Below are positions 22,018 to 34,599 of a stretch of 64,000 nucleotides of DNA, piece by piece (within the stretch, counting starts at the first letter, position 1; each line of letters starts with the position of its first letter). The notes beneath the pieces are model-generated. The model did not search any database, had not been told where the DNA came from, and was given only the letters and a program-made list of their open reading frames with translations. This DNA comes from Argentina anserina (lineage: Eukaryota > Streptophyta > Magnoliopsida > Rosales > Rosaceae), in NCBI RefSeq assembly GCF_933775445.1, contig NC_065872.1, positions 22,320,001-22,384,000 on the forward strand, written 5' to 3'. A program made the translations under genes and the position numbers.

Positions 22018-25000
22018 TGAAAAAGCTACAACGATCGAACTGGACTTGGATATACTGGTAAGAGTAGCTCAACTAGAAATCCTAATTTTTACACTAATTT
22101 TGTCCGTGAACAATCAGGTTCAAAGGAATGAGAGAAATACATTGAACATGTGGAATCGGAAAATATTCAGACCTCATTTAAATCAAATGTTGTCAACTCA
22201 AATGATAGGTATGAGGAAGATATTAAAGATATTCAAAGTAAGTTGAAAGAACATAGTCAGCTTTTACTTGATATCTCTCATTTTGTTGGTTTGTCTAAAT
22301 CTTATAAAGAAACTAAACAAGATGCAAACGTGGTTAGAAGATATTCAGGTAAGACGGTTTGGAGGAAAAAGGATAATCATGATTCCATAGAAGCTTTTTG
22401 TAATTTGTGCCATATTGATATAGATTATGAATCGAATGACATTGAGGCTACGTGTAATGTTGTTATTACTGTGTTATCTGCTAGACAGGAGGACACTTGG
22501 TATATTGATAGTGGTTGTTCTAGATACATGTGTGGTAACAAACATTGGTTTTCTGATTTAGAAGAATCAGGTGTGACAGGTGCTATTACTTTTGGAGACG
22601 GGAAGAAAGCAAAAATAAGAGGGAAAGGCTCAATCAGATCTCAGGATCTTACCTGCTTAAATAATGTTCTTTATGTTGAAGGTTTATCTAATAACCTTAT
22701 TAGTGTTAGTCAATTAGATGAGGAGTATGAAGATGTCTGGTTTAATAAATGTCGTTGTGTGGTTATTGACAAAGATGGTACAGTTGTGATGGGAGGGGTT
22801 AGATCAGGATATAATTGTTATCATGTTGCATCTAATTTGAAATCTGATAACTCAGAATCATGTTTCAGGACTAGTTCAGTTGAGAAAACCATGGAACTTT
22901 GGCATAAGCGTATTGGTCATTTAAACTTTCAAGATTTGCTTAGACTATCTAGTCAAAAATTAGTAGAGGCTTACCTACATTAAGTGGTCATACTGATGTT
23001 GTTTGTGGATGATGTAAAACAGGTAAACAAACTCGTGCAAATCATAAAGTTGTGAATGCTTCCTCCTCATCTCAACCTTTGGAGTTGTTACATATGGACT
23101 TAATGGGACCTTCTACTATTGTAAGTATGGCAGGTAAGGAATATATCTTTGTTGTGGTTGATGACTATTCTCGATTTACATGGGTTGATTTTCTAAAGGA
23201 TAAAAGTGAGACATTTGATTCTTTCGAAAAAATGAGTAAACAACTTATAGTGGAAAAACAACAAGATAATTTTCAAATTGCTAGAATTAGATCTGACAAT
23301 GGAACTGAGTTTAAAAATTCCAAATTTTTTAAATATTGTCGAGATTACGGTGTGTTCATGAGTTTTCAGCTCCCATAACCCCTAAGCAGAATGGAATAAC
23401 TGAACGTAAAAATAGATCCTTATTAGACATGGCAAGGGTAATGTTACATTCAACTGGTTTAAGTGAGAATTTCTGGGCTGAAGCGGTAAATACTGCATGC
23501 TATATTGGGAATCGAGTTCTTCTTCGTTCAGGTACAAAGAACACTCCATATGAACTATGGAAATGTAAGAAACCTGATGTAAGTTACTTTCATGTTTTTG
23601 GAAATCCTTGTTATATTTTAAAAGACCGTGAACATCTAGTTAAATTTTCTCCAAGATCAGACTCTGGTATTTTTCTTGGCTATTCTCTAGACAGTCGTGC
23701 CTATAGAGTGTATAATAAAGAAACTCGAACTGTCATGGATTCCATAAATGTTTTCTGTTAATGATAATTTTAATGAGTCCACATTATCTGAAGAAAGTTT
23801 AACTAGTTCAAAAGATGAGAATGTGCAATCACAGGAAGCAGTCACAGAAGTGGATAAAAATCTACAACCTGCAGTAAAATATCGAACTGGATTCAAGCAG
23901 GTTAGAAAAGATCATTTATTCAATGATATCATTGGAGATACTGGTGAAGGCATGCGTACAAGAAGGAAGACTGTTGAGATTACTTCACCCACAGAAGATG
24001 ACTTTGGATGCTCCAACACAGAGATTGTGGAAATCAACAAAGCTCTAGTAAGTTTTGTCAAAGAAAAAGTTAAAGAAACTAACAAATTAAAGTCTTTTGG
24101 ATTTGTTTCTTTAATAGAAACTAAAAATATCAAGGAGGCTTTGCTAGATGATGATTGGATCAATGCAATGCAAGAGGAACTCAATCAATTTGAAAAGAAT
24201 GAGGTATGGATTCTTGTTCCTCGTCCTGAGAATACTAATGTTGTTGGTATAAGTGGATTTTCAGGAATAAAATGGATGAACATGGCACAATTACAAGAAA
24301 TAAAGCTAGATTAGTTGCTCAAGGATATTCACAGGTCGAAGGCTTGGACTTTGATGAAACCTTTGCTCTGGTGGCTCGACTTGAATCCATCAGACTTTTG
24401 TTAGCCATTGCATGTCAACGTAAGTTTAAGTTATTTCAAATGGATGTAAAAACTGCTTTTTTTAATGGCAAAGTACATGATGAAGTGTTTGTTGAACAAC
24501 CTCCAGGATTCAAAGATATTCATCATCGTGATTATGTTTGGAAACTTAAAAAAGCTGTTTATGGTCTTAAACAGACTCCTCATGCCTGGTATGATAAACT
24601 CTTTACTTATCTTATTTCTCAAAGATATTTTTGAGGCACTGTAGACAAAACTCTATTTGTTAAACATGTTGAAAGTCATCTCATGGTTGCACAAATATAT
24701 GTTGATGATATTGTTTTTGGGTCTACTTCTGATGCTCTAGTAAAAGAATTCACTAGAATTATGACTAATGAGTTTGAAATGAGTATGTGTGGTGAACTTA
24801 CTTACTTTTTGGGTCTGCAAATTAAACAAAATCAGAATGGCATTTTTCTATCCCAATCAAAATATGCTGAAAATCTCATTAAGAAATTTGATATGACTGA
24901 GAAGAAATCTGTTAATACACCTATGAGTACCACCACAAAGTTATGTCATGATCTTGATGGTAAGTCTGTTGACAAAACTAAATATCGTAGTATGATTGGT

Positions 25001-25642
25001 AGTTTGCTTTACCTTACTGCTAGTTGTCCTGACATATCTTATAGTGTAGGTGTTTGTGCAAGGTTTTAGGCTAACCCAAAAGAATCACATTTGGAAGCTG
25101 TTAAACAAATTATTCGTTATGTTTCTAAAAGTATAACCTGTGGTGTATTTTATACGTATGACACTAATGCTGAAATTGCATGTTATTCTGATGCAGATTG
25201 GGGAGGTAATATGCAAGATCGAAAAAGCACTAGTGGTGGTTGTTTTCTTGTTGGTAAGAATTTAGTTGCATGGCATAGTAAGAAACAAAATTGTACTTCA
25301 TTGTCTACTGCATAAGCTGAATATGTTGCCGCATGTAGTTGTTGTACTCAAATGCTTTGGATGAAGAATATGCTTAAGGATTATGGTATTCCACAAGGAA
25401 AACTTGTGATTTTCTTTGATAATATAAGTGTTATTAATATTTCCAAAAATCATGTTCAACATACTAGGACTAAACACATTGATATACGTTATCATTTCAT
25501 TTGTGAACTTATTGATAAGAATATTCTATCATTAGAATTTGTTTCTACGAATTATCAATGGGCAGATTTATTCACCAAACCACTGGATACAAAACGCTTT
25601 CTGACCTTACGTAATGCCATTGGCATTTGCTCTCAATATTGA
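22018..25642 (+). pseudogene. pol: copia pol: protease, integrase, RT, RNase H (broken)
   Basis: Protease active site is in TWYIDSGCSRYM (about 22497). Integrase: HHCC start LWHKRIGHLNFQDL (about 22900) and core motifs HMDLMGPS, IRSDNGTEF and NGITERKNRSL (23090-23430). RT begins about 24130 (DDDWINAMQEELNQFEKNEVW), with DVKTAFFNGKVHDEVFVEQP and catalytic YVDDIVFGS (24701-24727). RNase H includes CYSDADWGG (about 25180) and the region up to 25642. Frames change near 22965, 23370, 23755 and 24265, and stops occur at about 23008 (TGA), 24633 (TGA), 25067 (TAG) and 25312 (TAA). The domain order protease-integrase-RT-RNase H defines Ty1/copia. Confidence 0.92.
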
Positions 25643-27365
25643 CAAATAACAGCTTGGGTGAGTACATATGTCAAGGTAACCTTTCCTTGTTCTTGATCTT
25701 ATCTAACTATGGATGAGTTACTGTATTTTACCTGTTAGTTCTTTAGGGGTATTGACATTGTTACTTTGGATCACCCATCTAGTGTTCTCGGATATTATTC
25801 ATGATCATTAGCCGTTATGTTTGATTATCCGTACACATACTTCGTAGTGGTGGACAAATCTGAGTTGAGTCACCTAATCAAGAGCCGGTGTAGTTGAATA
25901 CATGTTATAGATTGTGATTGCATGCAAAAAGAAAAAAAATTGTAAGGAATTTGTGCATGCAGTCTTAGGCCAGGGTAGTTCTACATCTCTAGGAGTTGAC
26001 TAACTACTCGACTCCTAGAGGAATGGACTGGTTTGGTCTCCCCGGAGGATCTGATATTTTTAGGTCAGGCTAGCTCTCCTCTCCAGGGATTGACTAACTA
26101 CTCGATACATGTTGGAATGGGCTGGCTTTGTCTCCACGGTGGTTGAGAAATTGTCTCAACAATGTATTGAGCATATATTATCATTATCAGAAAATATATA
26201 TATATATATATTACAAATTATGGTGTTACAAGGTGATTTTCTGGAGAGATAGGAGGGAGTGTCATTTAACTTGGCTTGCGCATTAAATCACTCATCTATT
26301 TCATTCCCATTATGAAGTATATTCAAATGCACAGCACATCTTACTATTGGCTAATGATCATGCATATTACTCAAGCATGCTTGTGTGTGTGATTGAAAAG
26401 TGTATTGTCTTGCTTAAACAAGAATTCTCAGGTCATTGTACCAACTCTTACTATAGTTATATGATATGCTTGGACTTGTCTAGTGTTTCCTTAACATTGT
26501 GATCTCTTTCCTTGCGAGCTCAGTGAGAGTATGGTCTAAGATGTTCTAGTTCCAAAGTCTGGTCTGCGTGTTCTTTTGAGAAAGATTCAAGTTCCTTGTA
26601 CAAGTCATCTCTTATTTTGTTCACGGTTTTGGTAACAGTGTTAGTTGCTTACGTGCTTAAGGATGCTTTGTCCGTGTCTACTAAGAATGCTGCGTATCCT
26701 AAGTGTGTATCAAATTGCATGTTGATCAAGTTTATTGGCAACTCCCACGTCTTGATAGACTTATTATGCATATCTATCTTACTACGTCTTTGAGTATAGG
26801 ATATTCAACTCTCGAGGTTGTCTCTCACGTCAACATAGTCACCGGTGCTTGCAGTCATGCGTATCAAGTCTTGCATATTTATCTCTATGGCCGATTTAGG
26901 TAGCAAAAGGAAATCAAATCTGGTTGATCTTTAGGCCTGTTTAAATGGTTTGGTGTCCCTCATTATGGTCGTCACCACATGCTCTCTTTGCCGTGTGCAT
27001 CTAGGTTTGCATGGTGCATGCATTGGCTACTCAGAAAAATCATCTTGCATCATCTCAACTTGATCTTCTTATCGATGATTGAGTTTATGAGATTTTATCT
27101 TCTTCTCCACGGCATGTAAGAAGTGCATGTATGTTGATTGGTTTCTTTTCCTTTTACAGCTAGGGTTGATTGCTATCTTCTATGATTTGATCTTCTACCG
27201 CAATACTAGCTTAGGGTCCTTTTTGGTTTTCCTCTTTCCTTTTTTGCATTAGGGTTCATGCATTAGAGCCTCTATATATAGATATCTACTGTGTACTTGC
27301 TACCGCATCTTACTCTCTCCTTTGTGGTCTTCACGGTTTGTGTCAAGTGTGCAGGCATCTCTACC
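25643..27365 (+). other. Non-coding interval between copia pol and the extra ORF
   Basis: Contains two diverged copies of a segment with 'gttgactaactactcgactc' / 'attgactaactactcgatac' (about 25996 and 26090), each followed by ggaatg-ggctgg words, and a TA run at about 26193. TATATATAG at about 27272-27282 could be a TATA element about 85 bp upstream of the extra ORF. No coding region recognised. Confidence 0.5.
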
Positions 27366-28037
27366 ATGAGTGGAGCAGGAAGTTCCCGCAGTGAGATGGA
27401 GGCAGCTCTCCGTGTTGCTGCCGAGGAGGACAGTGCTACTCGTCCCGTGACTCTTTCCGACATCAATCAAGCTCTAGGACGTGTTGGAGTGCAGTTCCAA
27501 ACTCAGATCAATCGAGTTCAACTCATGCATGCAACTGGTCACGACAATGTCACTCGACATCTTCATCGCCTCGAGGCTGTTGTGCAGTTGCTAGTCGATC
27601 TAGGCACAGAGACTCAGTCCATGGTGGCTACTCGAGGTCCTCCGGTCCATGCCGCCCCTCCGAGTCCTCTTGGCTATGGCTCGTCCTCATCTTCCTTGCC
27701 CTCCGATGCCATGTTTTCTCCTCCACTTCCAACGGAATGGAGTCCATTGTGGGATGCCATCTTTCAGGAACAAGAGCGTCGTGCCGAGCGGAACATGCTT
27801 GCAACTCATAAGGCTTGGTTGGCTGATCATGAACGTCTCCAAGGACCTCAAACACAGCCCCACGAATCACTTCCAGTGGCAGTTGTGGCTGCTGCTTCTC
27901 ATTCCCCTCCGACGTCCAATGATCATGCTTTTCAGAATGGAGAGATAGCTCCCCATGAATGGACAAATTTCAACTCCATCGGTGGTCGCCGGCGGAGTGC
28001 TCGTCAAGGACGTGGGCGCCATGGTGGCCGTGCCTAG
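27366..28037 (+). CDS. Extra 3' ORF of the Sirevirus-like element, unknown function
   Basis: A 223-residue open frame from MSGAGSSRSEMEAALR, intact although gag-pol is broken. It has an N-terminal helical part with regular hydrophobic spacing (NQALGRVGVQFQTQINRVQ; RLEAVVQLLVDLGTETQ), a Pro/Ser-rich middle (APPSPLGYGSSSSSLPSD), a short helical part (WDAIFQEQERRAERNML), and a basic C-terminus (GGRRRSARQGRGRHGGRA). Sireviruses often carry an ORF here that has been called env-like. I see no signal peptide or clear membrane anchor in the 27366 form; an upstream in-frame ATG at 27291 adds a hydrophobic stretch (LPHLTLSFVVFTVCV). The Arg/Gly tail suggests nucleic-acid binding instead; that is inference. 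Confidence 0.55.
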   Translation: MSGAGSSRSEMEAALRVAAEEDSATRPVTLSDINQALGRVGVQFQTQINRVQLMHATGHDNVTRHLHRLEAVVQLLVDLGTETQSMVATRGPPVHAAPPSPLGYGSSSSSLPSDAMFSPPLPTEWSPLWDAIFQEQERRAERNMLATHKAWLADHERLQGPQTQPHESLPVAVVAAASHSPPTSNDHAFQNGEIAPHEWTNFNSIGGRRRSARQGRGRHGGRA

Positions 28038-28447
28038 GATGCTCCTTTGATCAAGATCTCTCCTCCTTTGGCTTCATCACCTTAGGGGGAGACATCAAGT
28101 CCCTATTCAATATGTTTTATTTGGCTAAGAACTATTTTCAATTTGTTTGGTTTTGCTTTGTACCCTAAGTGTTATGCACAAACTATGTTTGGTTATTCAT
28201 GTTTATTTGAATTCTAAAGTTTTTTAACGGTTTTTGTCTATTAGAACCTATGATCTTGTCACTTGATCTCTTGAAAAGGATGATAATTTATTCTTGATGA
28301 CAAGTGACCTATTTTCATGTTTGAAAATAGTGGGAGGTTCAACATGTTGTTTTTAAGATTTTTTGATTAAACTTGTACTTATGATGTTCTTTGTGAATGT
28401 GTAGGTACTTGATGGTGAAAGGTGCATGGAAGGCCAAAGGGGGAGAT
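28038..28447 (+). other. 3' untranslated region with multiple polypurine tracts
   Basis: G-rich purine tracts ttagggggaga (about 28083) and aaagggggagat (28436-28447) precede the 3' LTR; the second abuts the TGAAGG start at 28448. A further aagggggagc lies inside the LTR (about 28510). Repeated PPT-like tracts are a described hallmark of Sireviruses. Confidence 0.75.
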
Positions 28448-29231
28448 TGAAGGTACACATATTGGCCTCCATAAGGTGATGAAGACACAAAAGGAATGAA
28501 GAACAAGCTAAGGGGGAGCATTGAAGGCCTTTTCTAGTTGAACTAGGAAACTGTCAAGGCAAAGGTCTTCTTCCACCGATTTGATTATAAGGGTAGAATG
28601 TTATATATTTGGGAATCTATATTTAGTTAAATGGTGTTTGAGAATTGTTATAGAAAAGGATTCAAAATAAAAGGTGTATTCCATATTCATATGGATTTTT
28701 TCCTTTTCTATGTGAGATGTATTAGGAAGGGAAGTTAGGTTTAATTCCTAGGGTTAGGGAATACATGCGGCTGGTATATATTTGATGTATACATGCAGTA
28801 GGCTTTTCAAGCCTCTAGGAGAGACACGTCCAAAGAGAAGGTGAAAAAGAGAGAAGGAGAAAAAGAGAGAAAAAGAAGAAAAGAGGTGAATCCAAAGAGA
28901 AGAAAATTGACAACAAAGATAAGCTTAGTGCTAGGAGATCTTTGTGACTCCATTGAAGACCTGGTGGCAACATCAACGTTCTTAGTGAGGTTGATCATTC
29001 GTGTGACTACAACGATCTTAGTGAGGTTGTATCGACACTTGAAGCAACGATCTTAGTGAGGTTGTTTCATGTTTGATTGTGATTATCAAGTAAGAAGTAT
29101 TTTTACTTTTGAGAATAACATTATTATTGATTAATGTGTAATCATTATAATATTGTTTATTCAATAGAAAAATAAAATTCTTCTACATATTCCGCTACTA
29201 TTACTCGTTGTTGTTCTATCTTGTATTTTCA
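28448..29231 (+). repeat. 3' LTR of Sirevirus-like element
   Basis: 784 bp from TGAAGGTACAC to ...cttgtattttca, matching the 5' LTR at 19693-20487. It lacks the 17-bp segment found in the 5' copy. Flanked on the right by cattatagtc. Confidence 0.92.
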
Positions 29232-29494
29232 CATTATAGTCATAATTCCATCACCTTGAAGGAGACGGATCCTATAATTTATGCTTATTCTTTTCAGAAT
29301 CATACAAACTCATCAGGGATGAAGAATATGCAATTGACGTGAGATAGATATATATGCATTTTGGATTAAGAAATTAAGATGATAAACATATGGATATAGT
29401 TACAAAGCACGCTTTGGATTATAAAGGACGAAACAATAAGGCCATAAGGGATCGGATAAAGGAAATGAAAATATGTTGAAATCTAGGCTGCATG

Positions 29495-29592
29495 GAATCG
29501 GAAGCGGGGACGTGGAAGCGAAGCGTTTAGAAGCGCGGAAGTGTTTTTTTTCAAAATTTCTTAGAAGCGGGGACGTTTCGGAAGCGTGGAAT
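29495..29592. repeat. Left subterminal GGAAGCG repeats of the hAT element
   Basis: At least six GGAAGCG/GAAGCG words within about 100 bp of the left end (cggaagcggggacg; gtggaagcgaagcg; tagaagcgcggaag; ttagaagcggggacg; cggaagcgtgga). Likely transposase binding sites by analogy with other hAT elements. Confidence 0.8.
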
Positions 29593-29747
29593 AAAATAAT
29601 ATATAATTAAAGATATCAACATGTATATATAAATGTATAATATTACAAAAAAAAATAGCAAATTCAAAGTCATTATCCGATTCATAGCAAATTCAATGTT
29701 ATTGTTACACAACCAAATAAACTCAATAAAAATAAAGACAATACTAG

Positions 29748-32044
29748 TTATACATCAACGACATCATCCTCATGAACATTCTCCTGAACATTATCAAACA
29801 AAACAGCCTCCAAAGTCGGTTCATCAAGAGAAAGATCCTCAAACTCAAGCCTTCCAAGATTAGTTTCATCTAATGAATCAAATTGATCACCTCCAACATC
29901 CCACATGTGAAACGGACCTTCCTTGTAAGAGTCACTACATCTAGATACAAGGCGAAGATTGGTATGTACATACACCAAATCTTCTGCTCTTTGTGGAGTA
30001 ATCTTGTTTCTTGTTGCCGAATGTATGAACTTGTAAGTACTCCAGTTCCTTTCACAACAAGAGGATGAAGATGGTTGCCTAAGCAACTTGAATGCTAAGG
30101 CTTGAAGCCTTGGTGAAGACGCTCCATGAACAGCCCACCATTTCAAAGGGTGTAAGATGGACCTATCATGCATTGCATCAACATTACAAAAATCATCCAT
30201 ACACAAGGAAAAATTGGAGTACTCCACATTAACTTCTCTCCGCTGATCTGCATCATCAAAATACTTCAAGATGCAGTTTTTTCTTTCTCTAGTAATATCA
30301 ATATCTTGATGAGGAGCCTTTCGGGTGCTATCTTCTAATAGCCATTCCGGACTATAATACCTAATTAATTACCATGACAAAGTCAATCATAATCCATATC
30401 ATATTGAAAAGTAACACTAATCAAATCATATGGGAACACTTACTTGGGATTTAATGAATGCGCCATACAATGAAGAGGTGTGCTACTCTTGCTCCAACGA
30501 GACATCAACACCTTATGCACAACATTCCAAAAGCTTGAATCCTCATGTAGTTGTTTCCTTTCTTTCCTATATATGGCTTTCTTCACATTCTGAATCATAT
30601 CTTCCCACCATTCATACACTAAATGAAGAGACGACTTATCGGTGTCTGAACGTCTAATCATACTATATATGGGCTCAGTAAAAGATATAACATAATCAAG
30701 CTCATCCCAAAACATCTCATCTAGAATCTTCTGTTTCACTGCAGCAGCCTTCCTCACATCATCTTCCTTGTAATCATCCCATTTATTACTGATTACCATA
30801 TGTTGCAAACCAGCCTTTATTTTCTTAAATCTCTTAAACATCACAAGTGTGGAGGCAAACCTGGTTGAAGCAATTGTAAGGAGCTTAAGATCACAATGCT
30901 CAGTAAACATCACCAACCTCATCCCATGGTTCATTATGAAGTTCTTGATGAAAGAAACATCATATGCAAGAGGCCCTATCCATTTACAAGCATCATACAC
31001 ATCGTCATTGTTTCTTGTTTGCAGCGAAGGTGCACATATATTCTTCACAGCAAGGTTCAAGGTATGCACTACACATGGTGTCCAGAAGATAGAAGGATAC
31101 TTGGATGAAATAATTGCACCGGCTTTCACACAATTCGCAGCATTATCGGTGACTATTTGAACAATATTTTCATGACCAACCTCCTTTATGCATTCTATAA
31201 TCAAATCAACAATCATATCCCCAGTTTTTATTTCACCTTGAGTATTTACTGCCCTCAACATCATCGGACCATTTGCATTTGCAGCAATCAAGTTAATGAT
31301 GGGTCTTCTTTGCGGATCAGACCAACCATCACTACATATACTCACCCCTTTAGCATTCCATGAGTCTTTGATCGGTTGTAAATGAAGCTGAAGGTTCTTC
31401 TTTTCCTTTTGAAGAAGTGTAGTCCTCAATGCATTGTAACCAGGTGGAACATATCCTGGAAGGCTAGAAGCACGCACATATGACAAGCGATAATGAGGAT
31501 TTCTTGCAAGGTTGAAAGACAAACCACCTGTGTAAAACATTCTTGCTATTTCACCATCACATTGCTCCCTAGAGTTATTTTGAAATGCTTTCTCCAAAGC
31601 TGTACCCATTCCCCTCCTCTTCTTTGGCTCCGTTGCACTTGATGTTGGAATACTAGAATGATAACTCATATCATAATCAAGTGAAGAAGTTGATGCATTC
31701 CTCGATGATGAAGGCAATGGAACTGGTCTAGGGGCTGCATTTTTGACTCTCTGTTTGCAATCATTTAGTAACTTGCTCATATTAGCATGTTGTTGAGGAG
31801 TGACCTTCAAGCAATGTTTAATACCTTTTCCACCATCCTTTAGCAAATGTGTAGCCACTCTATTGTGAGATCCAACAAATGATTTTTCACAAAACTTACA
31901 CTGAAATCTCCAAGATCCTCCCCCAGGCATCTTTTCAATCTTATTTGCATAAATCCACAAAGGAGCTTTATCATCCACATCACCTTGTTCGGCATTAATA
32001 CTTGCAGCAGATGTAGAACCAGTGCTACTAGGTTGGTAGCTCAT
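29748..32044 (-). CDS. hAT transposase (BED zinc finger, DUF659, hAT C-terminal dimerisation domain)
   Basis: Two exons: 32044-30444 and 30360-29748, with donor CCCAA|GTAAGT and acceptor AATTAG|GTATT. The spliced length is 2,214 nt, exactly 738 codons, giving 737 residues with no stop. The junction reads SLNPK|YYSPEWL. BED-type finger: CKFCEKSF (Cys49, Cys52), His66 in VATHLL, and KHC (Cys78). DUF659 lies at about 215-370 (VSICSDGWSDPQRRPIINL; VTDNAANCVKAG; HTLNLAVKNI). The C-terminal hAT dimerisation region contains LKWWAVHGASSPRLQALAFK and SCCERNWSTYKF. Plant proteins of this class bind subterminal repeats and cut the element out; here that is inferred from family. An intact frame alongside perfect target duplication suggests recent or ongoing activity, though domestication is not excluded. 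Confidence 0.92.
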
Positions 32045-34170
32045 ATTTCTATAGAAAAAAAAAAGAAAAAAAAAACAACATCAACAAAATTACGTATGAT
32101 ATATTTCTATGAAATCCAAAAGCAAAATTTTTGAAAGATCTAAATACGTACATGTCTATATACCACGAGTCTGTAATTTGAAGACTCCTGGTGGAATCTT
32201 TTAGTACGTGTGTTTGTGGACCTTTGATGTTGGCTTCCTAACTCTTAATTAAACAGCTATTTGGATGTAATGTTGAATTAGTCATTGAATTGTAGTGAAA
32301 TATATATGTATACACCTGGATTAGTCATTGAATTGTAGTGAAATATATATGTATATAGGCACCAAACAATATTCTGACGCATAGTTAGAACATGGTACGT
32401 ACTAAATCAAGTATTTAAGGGGAATTGTCCTTGAAATTTAGACAATGACATTGTAAATTAAGTCCAGCTGATCGATGTAGTGTTAAACGCAGAGCTTTTG
32501 TTTGGAAACATAAAGGCTGAAACCTGAAAGAGTCTAGGTTAACATTGGTCGACGTTATAACTAATATAAAATCATATTTTGCTAAGTGGGTACGGTGTAT
32601 TATGTAGATTAGAGTCTCTAAATTAGTAACATATGAAGGTTCCATTCACCTTTGCTAAGTGCGTAGTTGCTTTTCCATAGTGGTCCACTACATATGATTG
32701 ATTTGATTATATGATATATTTGTAGCTTAGCTTTGAACATCATCCCGCACAATCATCGTGTTCTTTATAGGCACAATTTGTTTACTGGATAATGAAAAAG
32801 AAATTCTTTGATCAGGAATCTAAGTTTTAACAGACCAAAGTGCGGTGGGATCTTCTTTTGATGAGAGACTTCCCAGCTTTGGTATTATCCATCGGCATAT
32901 GATGGGGGGCTCTATGACATTGGTGTATGGGGGTTTATAACTTAACAGCTAGAAAGGAAATAAAAAGAGGTGGAATTTTGGCAGGGTTTGAATGAGAGGC
33001 TTAGGAGGCAGTAGGTTTTAACTTTTAAGCAAGTATACTAGTATTTTCGATCACAATGATCGATGGTGGTGGCTTTGATAACGATGATATGAGGCACGCC
33101 GGCAGCAACTTTACTTGTGTCTCGATCTCTCCTCTCATCTTCTCCAAACACAATTGGCACGCCTGCTCCCACTCAGCAACATGCATGAGGGAGACATTGC
33201 CTAGATGTTAATGTTAGAAGCATGCTTTGTAAATTAAAAATGAAGGGCAAGATTAGTACATGAATTATTATTTATGAGGGGAAGTGTGTTGCCGACTAAA
33301 GAATTGGGAGGAGAATCATGGGTACGTGAGAACATCATATTCTTAGTATTATGTTGGAGTATCGTAAAGGCAATTCTGGCTCTTCCTCATGCCCTATCGG
33401 CCTAAACAATTGGAAATGGTTATATCTTGCAGTCAAATGCATTTGCTAGATCACTTGCATAACATGACATTACATGAAGATCAGAACAATGATTGAGTTA
33501 GCTGATGAGTCTCAAGTTTCCAGGGAGCTCCTAGATTACCATGTTCTTGGTGAGTCTCAAGTTCTTATCTTTTATGCTATTCTGCCTGATATAGTTTCTG
33601 CAAACCCCAGTCTATACTCTATAGCATGTTCATGCATTCAACATTAAAGTTAACTAAGCAAGCAATAGAAACTCTCCTACTCAATTTAATCAAGCACACA
33701 AAGTTGATCATCATACTAAAAAGAAAATTTTGAGATCGGATTATGGGCAAAGGCACGTACCTTCACTTTGCCTTTTTCTTAGCTTTCAGGTATGCAACTA
33801 CAAATCTAGGTGAGGAGCCTTTGCCCTTTGGTGACAAACTCAGCGTCGGATTATACAGGAAAACTTCTGAGTTCTGACTACCCACTACGAATCTACAATA
33901 CATGAAATTTTTGTTCAATTGAAATTACGTTTTGTTTTCAGAAATCGAAGAACTAAAGAAGAAAAACACAAACCTGGTGGAGAGGTCGGATTGTGAGTGG
34001 CTGATTAAGACTTGAGAGATGAGCTCTTTCAATCCGTTGAAATCAGTCAAGAGTTGATTGTTGACACACTGGAGATGACGAACGAGTGAACGACTTCGGT
34101 GATCAGGGAAGAGACGGGGAGGCTGAAGGGAGGTAAGAGAGAAATTAGGTTTTAATCAATATTACAAAAT
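32045..34170 (-). promoter_or_regulatory. Upstream region of the hAT transposase with a candidate 5'UTR exon
   Basis: About 2.1 kb without coding character. Near 34130-33975 the minus strand reads like a first untranslated exon, ending CCTCTCCACCAG|GTTTGTG (donor near 33973). If real, an intron would run to near 32050. A direct repeat of 'tagtcattgaattgtagtga' followed by aatatatatgtata lies at about 32278-32355. Nothing else recognised. Confidence 0.4.
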
Positions 34171-34350
34171 TGCCCACGCTTCCTTCCGGTCTATTTGACG
34201 CTTCCAATTTGGAAGCCCGCGCTTCCATATCGCTTCCAAACCACCTTTTTCTCGGAATCGCGCTTCCGGCCGCTTCCGACCGCTTCCAACGCGCTTCCGC
34301 TTCGCTTCCGCTTCTGAAGCGCGAAGCGCGACTGCAGGCAAGCTTCCGTG
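34170..34350. repeat. Right subterminal CGCTTCC repeats of the hAT element
   Basis: About a dozen CGCTTCC/GCTTCC words in about 170 bp, the complement of the left-end GGAAGCG words, ending in gcttctgaagcgcgaagcgc, a local palindrome. Inverted orientation relative to the left end is as expected for hAT subterminal binding sites. Confidence 0.8.
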
Positions 34351-34599
34351 CTACCTAGGTTGAAATGATCAAATACAAGCCAGAGTCTCCATGGATTGAT
34401 AAGCATGGAAGGAACTAATATGTTGAAATGAAGTATTTGCCTTAGTGGAGTCTGCTCCAAATTCACAAAGCTCCTTAAAGGTCTTATCTCTTAACTCTCT
34501 AAGGTTATAACATATAAACCTACCAGGGATGTGCAGCAACAATGATGAGCCTTCTTCATTCTCTCGAAACAGTCGAAAGTAATTTTGTAACATTGAAAG

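Larger units (their letters stand above)
19693..29231 (+). mobile_element. Sirevirus-like Ty1/copia retrotransposon, about 9.5 kb, degenerate
   Basis: Order: LTR, tRNA-iMet primer site, gag, protease, integrase, RT, RNase H, long 3' region with an extra ORF, several G-rich polypurine tracts, LTR. Integrase before RT makes it Ty1/copia. The long pol-to-LTR interval with an extra ORF, a gag with a coiled-coil tail, and repeated AAGGGGGAG-type tracts fit the Sirevirus (SIRE/Maximus) group. LTRs differ by only a few percent, yet the coding region has several stops and frameshifts. No target duplication is apparent (right flank cattatag). Confidence 0.85.
29483..34358 (-). mobile_element. Complete hAT-superfamily DNA transposon, 4,876 bp
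   Basis: Flanked by a perfect 8-bp target duplication GTTGAAAT at 29475-29482 and 34359-34366. Imperfect terminal inverted repeats: CTAGGCTGCATGGAA at the left, and CTAGGTAGCACGGAA when the right end is read in reverse (12 of 15 match). Both subterminal regions are packed with GGAAGCG/CGCTTCC words. A single gene on the minus strand encodes a BED-DUF659-hATC transposase whose two exons join in frame. Target length, ends and protein all fit hAT. The element appears structurally autonomous. Confidence 0.95.
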
